A DNA stretch of 7,580 nt. Origin: an uncultured Porphyromonadaceae bacterium (GTDB lineage: Bacteria; Bacteroidota; Bacteroidia; Bacteroidales; Muribaculaceae). A model generated the notes under the pieces. It ran no database searches. It was not told the DNA's origin and was given only the letters and a program-made list of their open reading frames with translations. Below are positions 1 through 6,963 of this stretch, in pieces; position 1 is the first letter of the stretch, and each line of letters opens with the position of its first letter. A program made the translations under genes and the position numbers. The DNA lies in assembly GCA_947177595.1 (NCBI GenBank), contig CAMWUZ010000080.1:1-7580 (forward strand), given 5' to 3'.

Positions 1-1
1 A

Positions 2-1156
2 ATAGATATAGGCGGTATCTCGCTCATCCGTGCCGGTGCAAAAAATTTCAATGATGTGGTTATTGTTGCATCAAAAGCCCAGTATCAGCCCCTTGCTGAA
101 ATGATTGGTCGCAACGGTGCACAGAGCACGCTCGCTGAGCGTAAATTCTTTGCCGGTGAGGCATTTGCCGTTTCTTCAGGATATGATAGCGCTATCTACA
201 ATTATTTCGCGCAGGATAGCGCCCCCGAATATCTCAGAATCGCTATTGACGGCAGCAAACCTATGAGATACGGCGAGAATCCTCACCAGAAGGGATTCTT
301 CTTTGGGAAATTTGACGAGATGTTTGAGCAGATTCATGGCAAAGAGATTTCATATAACAATCTCCTTGACATTGATGCCGCGGTATCTCTTATGGCGGAA
401 TTCGGAGAGGAAATACCGGCTTTTGCCGTTCTTAAACACAACAATGCCTGCGGACTGGCTGTGAGAGCCACTGTTCTCGAGGCATGGAAAGATGCTCTTG
501 CCGGAGACCCCGTAAGCGCTTTTGGCGGAGTGCTCATTACCAATACAAAAATCGATGAAGCTACCGCGGCTGAAATTGACAAGATTTTCTTTGAAGTAAT
601 TATTGCGCCCGCCTATTCTGACGAAGCTCTCGAAATTCTCCGTCATAAGAAAAACAGAATTATTCTTGTGCAACATGGCAAACTCAATACAACACGTCAG
701 TTCCGCTCTATTCTCAACGGAGCTCTTGTTCAGGAAAGGGACCTCGCAGTTGAAACTGTCAGCGATCTCACTCAGGCTACTGACAAGGCGATAACCCCTG
801 AGCAGGCGGATGATCTTCTTTTCGCCAATAAGATTGTCAAGCACAGCAAGAGCAATGCCATTGTACTCGCCAAGAACAAGCAGTTGCTTGCAAGCGGAAT
901 AGGACAGACTTCGCGCGTTGACGCTCTCAAGCAGAGCATTGCCAAAGCACAGTCATTTGATTTTGACCTCAAAGGCGCTGTTATGGCTTCTGATGCCTTC
1001 TTCCCCTTCCCTGACTGCGTGGAAATCGCTCACAATGCCGGGATAGACGCTGTTATTCAGCCGGGTGGCTCTATCAGAGATCAGGAGACTGTTGACTACT
1101 GCAATAAAAACGGTATCGCTATGGTTACAACCGGCATCCGTCACTTCAAACATTAA
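2..1156 (+). CDS. purH: PurH, bifunctional AICAR transformylase / IMP cyclohydrolase, 5'-truncated by the window
   Basis: PurH formylates AICAR using 10-formyl-tetrahydrofolate and then closes the ring to give IMP, the last two steps of de novo purine synthesis, in the cytoplasm. The open frame runs from base 2 without a stop. It enters inside the cyclohydrolase domain at a motif reading DIGGISLIRAGAKN, so an ATG at base 56 is internal and not the true start. About 384 residues are visible of a family length near 510, leaving roughly 120 residues upstream. The transformylase domain follows with recognisable blocks: MRYGENPHQ, SYNNLLDIDAA, the catalytic KHNNACG (K and H codons at 434 and 437), DPVSAFGG, KSNAIV, ASDAFFPFPD and the C-terminal QPGGSIRDQE...TGIRHFKH. 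The Ala in KHNNACG stands where many bacterial homologues have Pro; Lys and His are kept. It ends 37 bases before mreB. Confidence 0.96.
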   Translation: MDIGGISLIRAGAKNFNDVVIVASKAQYQPLAEMIGRNGAQSTLAERKFFAGEAFAVSSGYDSAIYNYFAQDSAPEYLRIAIDGSKPMRYGENPHQKGFFFGKFDEMFEQIHGKEISYNNLLDIDAAVSLMAEFGEEIPAFAVLKHNNACGLAVRATVLEAWKDALAGDPVSAFGGVLITNTKIDEATAAEIDKIFFEVIIAPAYSDEALEILRHKKNRIILVQHGKLNTTRQFRSILNGALVQERDLAVETVSDLTQATDKAITPEQADDLLFANKIVKHSKSNAIVLAKNKQLLASGIGQTSRVDALKQSIAKAQSFDFDLKGAVMASDAFFPFPDCVEIAHNAGIDAVIQPGGSIRDQETVDYCNKNGIAMVTTGIRHFKH

Positions 1157-1167
1157 TCAGATTACAC

Positions 1168-1187
1168 ATAATATTATAATATTATAA
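1168..1187. repeat. AT-only palindrome / tandem 8-mer upstream of mreB
   Basis: The purH-mreB gap contains the 8-mer ATAATATT twice in tandem plus a half copy (1168-1187). Bases 1168-1185 are also a perfect 18-base inverted repeat. It ends six bases before the mreB ATG at 1194. No TAnnTTTG-type promoter box or GC-rich terminator stem is visible in this gap. An A/T-rich, unstructured leader is typical of Bacteroidota translation starts, so it may simply aid initiation; an operator or melting site is possible but unsupported. Confidence 0.5.
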
Positions 1188-1193
1188 AGAAAT

Positions 1194-2213
1194 ATGGGAC
1201 TGTTTTCGTTGACCAAAGAGATTGCAATTGATCTCGGCACGGCAAATACCATCATAATTCACAATGACAAGATAGTCATTGACGAACCCTCCATTGTTGC
1301 GATAGAGAAACGTACTGACAAGCTCATCGCTGTTGGAAAGGAAGCCCAGCTCATGCAGGGCAAGGAGCCGGAAGGTATCCGCACTATCCGTCCCCTCCGC
1401 ACCGGCGTGATCGCCGACTTTAAGGCGGCTGAAATGATGATTCGCGGATTTGTTGAAAAAGCAAGTTCCAAGAGCCGCTGGTTCAGTCCGTCCATGCGAA
1501 TGGTTGTAGTCATACCCTCCGGAGCTTCGGAAGTGGAAATCAGAGCCGTACGCGACTCATCAGAGCATGCCGGTGGAAGAGACGTGTATATGATTTACGA
1601 ACCTATGGCGGCTGCTCTCGGTATCGGTCTTGATGTATTGGCACCCGAAGGCAATATGATTGTGGACATAGGTGGTGGTACAACTGAAATTGCTGTTATC
1701 TCTCTGGGAGGTATTGTCAGCAACAAGAGTATTAAGATTGCCGGTGATGACCTCACCAATGATATTCAGGATCATATGCGCAGGGTTCACAATGTCAAGG
1801 TCGGTGAACGCACAGCCGAACTTATCAAAATGAATGTAGGTTCTGCGCTCACTGAACTTGAAAATCCTGTGGACGACTACATTGTTCACGGTCCTAACCA
1901 GATGACGGCACTTCCCATGGAAGTTCCCGTTTCATATCAGGAAATTTCACACTGCATTGAAAAATCGATCTCCAAGATTGAAGCGGCTGTACTTTCTGCT
2001 CTCGAGCAGACTCCTCCTGAATTGTATGCCGATATCGTTAAGAATGGTATCTACCTTGCCGGTGGTGGTGCGCAGTTGAGAGGACTTGACAAACGTCTCA
2101 CTGACAAGATTGGTATTCAGTTCCATATCGCTGAAGATCCTCTTTTGGCTGTTGCTAAGGGCACCGGAGTCGCATTGAGGAATATCGAGAAATTCTCGTT
2201 CCTGATTCGCTAA
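1194..2213 (+). CDS. mreB: MreB, actin-like rod-shape determining protein
   Basis: MreB is an ATP-binding bacterial actin. It forms short antiparallel filaments on the inner membrane face and positions the peptidoglycan elongation complex. The 339 residues match the family length (about 335-347). The actin-fold motifs appear in order: phosphate-1 loop IDLGTANT (residues 12-19), RPLRTGVIADF, the conserved EPMAAA with Glu136, phosphate-2 loop DIGGGTTE starting at Asp158, and the adenosine motif AGGGAQLRGLD around 289-299. The short N-terminus MGLFSLTKE could act as a small membrane-binding patch; I infer this from related MreBs. The ATG at 1194 directly precedes the first strand and has an A-rich leader without Shine-Dalgarno. 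It is followed by mreC, mreD, mrdA and rodA, the usual partners. Nothing is truncated or missing. Confidence 0.98.
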   Translation: MGLFSLTKEIAIDLGTANTIIIHNDKIVIDEPSIVAIEKRTDKLIAVGKEAQLMQGKEPEGIRTIRPLRTGVIADFKAAEMMIRGFVEKASSKSRWFSPSMRMVVVIPSGASEVEIRAVRDSSEHAGGRDVYMIYEPMAAALGIGLDVLAPEGNMIVDIGGGTTEIAVISLGGIVSNKSIKIAGDDLTNDIQDHMRRVHNVKVGERTAELIKMNVGSALTELENPVDDYIVHGPNQMTALPMEVPVSYQEISHCIEKSISKIEAAVLSALEQTPPELYADIVKNGIYLAGGGAQLRGLDKRLTDKIGIQFHIAEDPLLAVAKGTGVALRNIEKFSFLIR

Positions 2214-2232
2214 TTGATTATTTCCGAAAAAA

Positions 2233-2252
2233 CAAAGACGTCTCAGTCTTTG
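2233..2252 (+). promoter_or_regulatory. Hairpin in the mreB-mreC leader
   Basis: A perfect 7-base-pair stem (CAAAGAC at 2233-2239 with GTCTTTG at 2246-2252) encloses a six-base loop. It lies 19 bases after the mreB stop. There is no U tract after it, so it does not look like an intrinsic terminator. It ends seven bases before a GGAGG sequence. An mRNA processing or stability element, or a brake between mreB and the genes downstream, would fit; the role is inferred. Confidence 0.5.
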
Positions 2253-2259
2253 AAGGAAC

Positions 2260-2264
2260 GGAGG
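2260..2264 (+). promoter_or_regulatory. Shine-Dalgarno-like GGAGG ahead of mreC
   Basis: This is the only strong Shine-Dalgarno-like sequence at a start site in the window. The other starts, at mreB, mreD, mrdA, rodA and the LysE gene, have none worth the name. It sits 5 bases from an ATG at 2270 but 16 bases from the mreC ATG at 2281, so by spacing it serves the small ORF better than mreC itself. Confidence 0.45.
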
Positions 2265-2269
2265 CAATA

Positions 2270-2284
2270 ATGGAAAAAGCATGA
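2270..2284 (+). other. Possible four-codon leader ORF (MEKA) overlapping the mreC start
   Basis: An ATG at 2270 opens a frame of four sense codons, Met-Glu-Lys-Ala, and stops at the TGA of 2282-2284. That TGA overlaps the mreC start in an ATGA arrangement. It lies 5 bases after GGAGG. A ribosome ending here would be well placed to restart on mreC, so translational coupling is a reasonable inference. It could equally be chance, since the frame is very short. Confidence 0.35.
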
Positions 2285-3138
2285 GAAATCTGATCAACTT
2301 TTTTTTCCGTTACAGTGCGTGGATACTTTTCATTATCTACGTAGTTGCCTCATGTTTCTTGCTTTTCAGAAATAATCCTTATCAGCAACACGTCTATCTG
2401 ACTTCAGCCAATACCGTCTCAGCCGGAGTATATTCTGCATCAGCATCCCTCACTGCATATTTCAATCTCAAGGATATTAATGAGGATTTGCAGCGTAGAA
2501 ATGCTGATCTCGAGTTGGAGCTGCTGAATATGCGTGGCACACTGGCGGCATACAAGGAGAAGGACTACGACAACACTGTGAAACCGGACACCACTCTCGC
2601 GCGATATTCCTATGTAATAGCTCATGTCATCAACAATTCTGTGAACAAATCACATAATTATATCACTCTTAATAAGGGTGAACTGGATGGAGTGAAGCCG
2701 GAGATGGGGGTTGTTGACCAGAATGGAATTGTCGGCATTGTCAATCTCACCGGTCCTCATTCTGCAAGAGTAATATCCCTGCTCAACCCTAATCTGCGCC
2801 TTTCATGCAAGGTCAAAGGTCATAATCATGTTGGATCTCTTGTTTGGGAAGGCGGCGACTACACATCTGCAATTCTTGAAGAGCTTCCCAAACATGCGGA
2901 ATTTGAAGAAGGTGATACCATCATTACCAGTGGCTATTCCACTGTTTTTCCCGAAGGGGTTCCCGTTGGAGTGGTCACGAAAGGCATGAGAGACCATGAC
3001 GAAAATTTTTACACTCTGAAGGTCAGGCTATTCACTGATTTCTCTACTCTTTCAACCGTCAGAATCATAGGTGATTCCATGAAAGAGGAAATTGACTCGC
3101 TTGAGCGCACTTCTATTGAACCGAATAAAAAATTTTAG
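2281..3138 (+). CDS. mreC: MreC, periplasmic scaffold of the elongasome
   Basis: MreC is a bitopic inner-membrane protein. Its periplasmic part binds PBP2 and switches on the RodA-PBP2 synthase. The 285-residue product has a short cytoplasmic tail, one membrane segment at about 12-29, a coiled-coil-like stretch at about 62-95 rich in Glu, Leu and Arg, and then the double beta-barrel MreC domain. Family-like blocks include NKGELDGVKPEMGVV (131-145) followed by NGIVGIV (148-154), and GDTIITSGYS...FPEGVPVG (211-230). The start is fixed at 2281: in the same frame upstream there is no other start codon before a stop at 2251. Eight T residues (2299-2306) lie just inside the gene, coding for Phe. 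The stop UAG is six bases before mreD, which is in the same frame. Confidence 0.96.
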   Translation: MRNLINFFFRYSAWILFIIYVVASCFLLFRNNPYQQHVYLTSANTVSAGVYSASASLTAYFNLKDINEDLQRRNADLELELLNMRGTLAAYKEKDYDNTVKPDTTLARYSYVIAHVINNSVNKSHNYITLNKGELDGVKPEMGVVDQNGIVGIVNLTGPHSARVISLLNPNLRLSCKVKGHNHVGSLVWEGGDYTSAILEELPKHAEFEEGDTIITSGYSTVFPEGVPVGVVTKGMRDHDENFYTLKVRLFTDFSTLSTVRIIGDSMKEEIDSLERTSIEPNKKF

Positions 3139-3144
3139 ACCGAA

Positions 3145-3666
3145 ATGAGCAAAACGCTTCTGAAATTCATTTTTCTCGCGCTCATTCTCATAATTGTTCA
3201 GGTTGTGGGGCTGAATCATTTTTGCATCTTCGGGGTGGCTATGGCATTTGCATACATCTATCTGATTATCCATTTACCTTTGGATTTGAATCAGAACTGG
3301 GTTCTCACTGTCGCATTTTTCACTGGACTTATAATTGATATATTCTCTGATACACTTGGAATGTGTTGTTTGAGCTGCACCATTCTCGCGGCGCTCAGAA
3401 AACCCGTTCTACGGTTATATATTCCTCGTGAAGAAGAACTTACCGATCCTTGTCCTTCAATGTCCAGCATAGGCACTTCGGTATTCGTGAGATACTCTCT
3501 CACAATGGCGATGCTATACTGTGCGTGTCTCTATCTTATTGATGCTTTTTCATTCTTTCAGCCTGTGAGGCTGGCGCTTCGAATCGTGGGTAGCACCCTT
3601 CTCACATGGATTGTATTGCTCGCTGTTGACTCGATAGTATCACGAAGCGATGAGAAAAGACTATAG
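3145..3666 (+). CDS. mreD: MreD, integral membrane elongasome protein
   Basis: MreD is a small multi-pass inner-membrane protein that works with MreC to regulate the RodA-PBP2 pair. The 173 residues fit the family length (about 160-180). Hydrophobic segments lie near residues 7-22, 29-45, 52-68, 116-133 and 143-163. The stretch GLIIDIFSDTLGM (61-73) resembles the most conserved MreD block, a Gly-Leu...Asp pattern in the middle of the protein. MreD is poorly conserved, so position between mreC and the PBP2 gene is an important part of the call. The ATG lies six bases after the mreC stop without Shine-Dalgarno, and the 3' end overlaps mrdA by 17 bases, pointing to coupled translation. Four Cys in residues 74-103 are unusual for a membrane protein but may be lineage-typical. 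Confidence 0.92.
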   Translation: MSKTLLKFIFLALILIIVQVVGLNHFCIFGVAMAFAYIYLIIHLPLDLNQNWVLTVAFFTGLIIDIFSDTLGMCCLSCTILAALRKPVLRLYIPREEELTDPCPSMSSIGTSVFVRYSLTMAMLYCACLYLIDAFSFFQPVRLALRIVGSTLLTWIVLLAVDSIVSRSDEKRL

Positions 3667-5512
3667 ACTTGAAAAAAGAAAATACGTTATCGGAGGATTG
3701 ATAGTGGTAATTGTTGCCATTTATCTGGTGCGACTGTTCAATCTTCAGGTTGCGGATTCAAAATATAAGGCGTATGCCGATTCAAATGCCTTTCTGAAAA
3801 AGGCGATATATCCTTCGCGTGGCATTATATATGACAGAAGCGGCAAAGTGGTTGTCTTTAACCAGCCGGCTTATGACATTATGATGATTCCAAAGGATGT
3901 GCAGCCTTTCGACACCCTTGATTTCTGTAAAACTCTTTCAATTACCCCTGAACAGTTTGAAAAGAGGATACACGAGATGAAAGACAGGCGTTCCAACCCC
4001 GGTTATTCATCTTATTCACCGCAAACTTTTATGACACATCTGTCTGCGGAGGATTATGGCAAACTTCAGGAAAAAATGTACCGCTATCCCGGATTCTTCA
4101 TTCAGAAACGCATACTCAGGGAATACGGATATAATTCGGCGGCTAATATCCTCGGAAACATACGGGAAGTATCGCAGGCAGATATAGACAAAGACCCGTA
4201 TTACTCTCCCGGTGACTACACCGGTGACCTTGGTGTGGAAAAAAGCTATGAGACATACCTTAGAGGAGAAAAAGGAGTGGAAGTCCTTATTCGTGATGCC
4301 AAGGGGCAGATTCAGGGCAGATATGAAAACGGTGCGCATGACCGTAACGCTATCTCAGGCAGAAATCTCAAATTGGCTATTGATATTGACTTACAGCAAT
4401 ATGCGGAGTCACTGATGGTCAATAAAATCGGCGCGGTCGTAGCGATTGAGCCGCAAACCGGTGAGATTCTCGCCATGGTTTCATCTCCAACTTACGATCC
4501 CTCACTCCTTGTTGGCAGAAAAAGAGGTTCCAATTATAAGGAACTTGTCAGCAACAAATATAAACCGCTGTTTGATAGAGCACTCATGGCGGCATATCCT
4601 CCGGGCTCCACTTTCAAGCCCGGTCAAGGTCTGATCTTATTGCAGGAAGGTATTATTAACTTATCCACCGCTTATCCCTGCTATCATGGATACATAAATG
4701 GCGGTCTCAAAGTCGGTTGCCACGGTCACGGTTCTCCACTCCCGCTCAAACCGGCACTCCAGACCTCCTGCAACGCCTTCTTTTGCTGGGGATTCAAGAA
4801 CATGATGGACCGCAAGTCTAAATATGGTAGTACTGCGGAAGCATTTGAAGTTTGGAAAAATCACCTCGTTTCACTTGGATACGGATATCCGCTTGGAGTT
4901 GATTTACCGAGTGAAAGCCGTGGATTTATTCCTAATGCCAAATACTATAATAAACGGTATGGCGAGAGCCGGTGGAACGGCAATACCATCATCTCGGTTT
5001 CTATTGGTCAGGGAGAAATTCTTGCCACTCCCCTTCAGATCGCTAATCTTTGCGCTTCCATTGCCAATCGCGGTTGGTTTATAACTCCCCATGTTGTAAA
5101 GGAAATCGAGGACACGGTTATCCCGTCAAATCTCACAGAAAAACGTTATCCGACTATTAATCAGAAATACTTCAATGATGTTGCGGAAGGCATGAGAATG
5201 GCAGTCACCGGTGGTACCTGTCGTATAGCAAATCTTCCCGATATTGAAGTTGCCGGTAAAACAGGCACAGCACAAAACCCTCATGGTAAGGATCATTCGG
5301 CGTTTATAGGATTCGCTCCATACAATAATCCGAAGATTGCGGTTTGTGTTTATGTTGAAAATGCCGGATTTGGCGCGAACTTTGGTGTGCCTATCGGTAG
5401 TCTTGTGATGGAAAAATACCTGAAGGGACAAATATCTGACGAAAGAAAATATCTTGAGCAGAGAATGTTGGAATCTAACACTATTATTTACAGTGGAGTC
5501 AAAAAGCATTAA
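3650..5512 (+). CDS. mrdA: PBP2, elongation-specific peptidoglycan transpeptidase
   Basis: PBP2 is a class B penicillin-binding protein. It cross-links new side-wall glycan strands made by RodA and is a beta-lactam target. The 620 residues are close to the E. coli 633. A membrane anchor lies at about 13-30, then a pedestal domain opening with SRGIIYDRSG (56-65). The transpeptidase domain carries all three motifs: STFK with catalytic Ser320 and Lys323, SCN at 373-375, and KTGT from Lys537 followed by HSAFIGFAP (549-557). Between the first two motifs is a Cys/His cluster (C344, H346, C357, H358, H360, plus C374 in SCN and C379) that resembles a metal site. The ATG at 3650 overlaps mreD by 17 bases and gives a family-like short cytoplasmic tail. 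The 3' end overlaps rodA. Confidence 0.97.
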   Translation: MRKDYRLEKRKYVIGGLIVVIVAIYLVRLFNLQVADSKYKAYADSNAFLKKAIYPSRGIIYDRSGKVVVFNQPAYDIMMIPKDVQPFDTLDFCKTLSITPEQFEKRIHEMKDRRSNPGYSSYSPQTFMTHLSAEDYGKLQEKMYRYPGFFIQKRILREYGYNSAANILGNIREVSQADIDKDPYYSPGDYTGDLGVEKSYETYLRGEKGVEVLIRDAKGQIQGRYENGAHDRNAISGRNLKLAIDIDLQQYAESLMVNKIGAVVAIEPQTGEILAMVSSPTYDPSLLVGRKRGSNYKELVSNKYKPLFDRALMAAYPPGSTFKPGQGLILLQEGIINLSTAYPCYHGYINGGLKVGCHGHGSPLPLKPALQTSCNAFFCWGFKNMMDRKSKYGSTAEAFEVWKNHLVSLGYGYPLGVDLPSESRGFIPNAKYYNKRYGESRWNGNTIISVSIGQGEILATPLQIANLCASIANRGWFITPHVVKEIEDTVIPSNLTEKRYPTINQKYFNDVAEGMRMAVTGGTCRIANLPDIEVAGKTGTAQNPHGKDHSAFIGFAPYNNPKIAVCVYVENAGFGANFGVPIGSLVMEKYLKGQISDERKYLEQRMLESNTIIYSGVKKH

Positions 5513-6959
5513 TCAGTCATATTTCAGATATGTTGACTGGTTCACGGTCGGCATATATCTTATTTTAATTATAGCTGGAGTATTCAGCGTATATGCGGCA
5601 AGCTATGACTTTGACAATGCGAGCATCTTTGATTTCAACGAATTTTCAGGCAAGCAGGTCAGGTGGATTGGCTGTGCTCTTGCCCTGGCGCTTATGATTC
5701 TGCTTATTGATGCACGGATGTTTGAAACCTACGCCTACCCTACATATATATTCGTGGTTCTTCTGATGGTTGTCACGATTTTCGTCGCGCCTGATATTCA
5801 AGGATCGAGATCCTGGATTGTACTTGGACCGGTCAGTTTTCAAAGTGCGGAATTCGGAAAATTTGCCACAGCTCTCGCCCTCGCTAAACTTTTCAGTTCC
5901 TACGATTTCAGGCTCAATGATAAACCGTCCAATTATTTCAGAGTTCTTCTAATTATATTTATACCGATTGTTCTGATCCTCGCTCAGAAAGAAACCGGTT
6001 CGGCGCTTGCATATCTCGCACTGTTCTTTGTCCTTTATCGTGAAGGAATGAGCGGACTCGTTCTACTCTCGGCGTTCTGTGCTGTGCTTTTCTTTGTTCT
6101 GGCTGTCAAGTTTGCCGACATACCGTTCATGGATACTAATTTAGGCGAAGCGCTGGTATATATGATTATTATGCTCATCATGGTTCTGATGATGGCATTA
6201 TTCTGCCACAGATATGCGGCTACTAGAAATATTCTTGCTTGGTTCGTGGGCACAGGACTGCTCGCATATATTTCATCACGGTGTGGATACACTCTGCCGG
6301 GAAATCCCTTCTTCATTGGAGTGATTGCTGTTGCCTGTATCTACTGCCTGGTGCTTGCCATGCAGGGAGAATCCCGTAAAATCCTCATTACTGTCGGCGC
6401 GGCGGTTGTTTCGGTCATATTTCTTTTTTCAGTAAACTATGCCTTTACCTCTGTGTTGCAGCCACACCAGCAGCAGCGCATCAAAGTCACTCTCGGGCTT
6501 GAAGAGGATCTACTCAATGCAGGATATAATGTCAACCAGTCAAAAATTGCCATTGGCTCAGGAGGTATGACCGGTAAAGGCTTTCTTAATGGAACTCAGA
6601 CCAAACTGAAATATGTGCCTGAACAACACACCGACTTTATATTCTGCACCATAGGAGAAGAAGAAGGCTTTGCCGGATCCGCAGCTGTATTGATGGCGTT
6701 CATGATTCTTATTCTTCGTATTATTCATATTGCAGAACGACAGCCAACCACATTTGGGCGCGTTTACGCCTACTGTGTGGCATCATACCTTATATTCCAC
6801 CTTGCTGTCAATATAGGTATGGTTATCGGACTTTGTCCTGTAATCGGTATTCCTCTGCCCTTCTTCAGCTATGGTGGCTCAAGCCTATGGAGCTTCACGA
6901 TACTGTTGTTTATACTTATCAGAATTGATGCGGCGCGTCGGAGAAATCTAATATATTGA
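5493..6959 (+). CDS. rodA: RodA, SEDS peptidoglycan glycosyltransferase, enlarged form
   Basis: RodA polymerises lipid II into glycan strands in the inner membrane and pairs with PBP2. Numbering is from a GTG at 5493, which gives 488 residues. There is no nearby in-frame ATG, and a TTG at 5454 would add 13 residues with no family resemblance; the GTG is preferred but not certain. SEDS signatures are clear: GSRSWIVLGPVSFQSAEFGK (104-123), QPHQQQRI (323-330), NQSKIAIGSGGMTGKG (348-363), PEQHTDFIF with the essential Asp381, and NIGMVIGLCPVIGIPLPF followed by SYGGSS (459-464). It is about 118 residues longer than E. coli RodA (370). The extra length lies before QPHQQQRI, as roughly four added hydrophobic segments in about 207-300. 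The usual PDLG-type loop reads KETG (166-169). It overlaps mrdA by 20 bases. Confidence 0.95.
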   Translation: MESKSINQSYFRYVDWFTVGIYLILIIAGVFSVYAASYDFDNASIFDFNEFSGKQVRWIGCALALALMILLIDARMFETYAYPTYIFVVLLMVVTIFVAPDIQGSRSWIVLGPVSFQSAEFGKFATALALAKLFSSYDFRLNDKPSNYFRVLLIIFIPIVLILAQKETGSALAYLALFFVLYREGMSGLVLLSAFCAVLFFVLAVKFADIPFMDTNLGEALVYMIIMLIMVLMMALFCHRYAATRNILAWFVGTGLLAYISSRCGYTLPGNPFFIGVIAVACIYCLVLAMQGESRKILITVGAAVVSVIFLFSVNYAFTSVLQPHQQQRIKVTLGLEEDLLNAGYNVNQSKIAIGSGGMTGKGFLNGTQTKLKYVPEQHTDFIFCTIGEEEGFAGSAAVLMAFMILILRIIHIAERQPTTFGRVYAYCVASYLIFHLAVNIGMVIGLCPVIGIPLPFFSYGGSSLWSFTILLFILIRIDAARRRNLIY

Positions 6960-6963
6960 GATA

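Noticed and set aside
350..844. A 164-residue open frame on the minus strand inside purH
   Set aside because: It lies wholly opposite a well-conserved purH region, has no recognisable motif and no start context; it is a shadow of purH codon use.
56..1156. purH starting at the ATG of base 56
   Set aside because: The same frame is open from base 2 and the residues before it match a conserved PurH block, so this ATG codes for an internal residue or is simply GTG/GTT context within the domain.
2233..2252. Hairpin after mreB as an intrinsic terminator
   Set aside because: No U tract follows, the next bases are purine-rich with GGAGG, and mreC-rodA must be expressed together with mreB.
3127..3138. 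A6-T4 run at the mreC end as a programmed frameshift site
   Set aside because: The heptamer is not in the phase required for -1 slippage, and mreD is already in the same frame as mreC, so a shift would not join them.
5126..5509. A 127-residue minus-strand open frame opposite the 3' end of mrdA
   Set aside because: It overlaps the conserved KTG region of PBP2 on the other strand and shows no family features.
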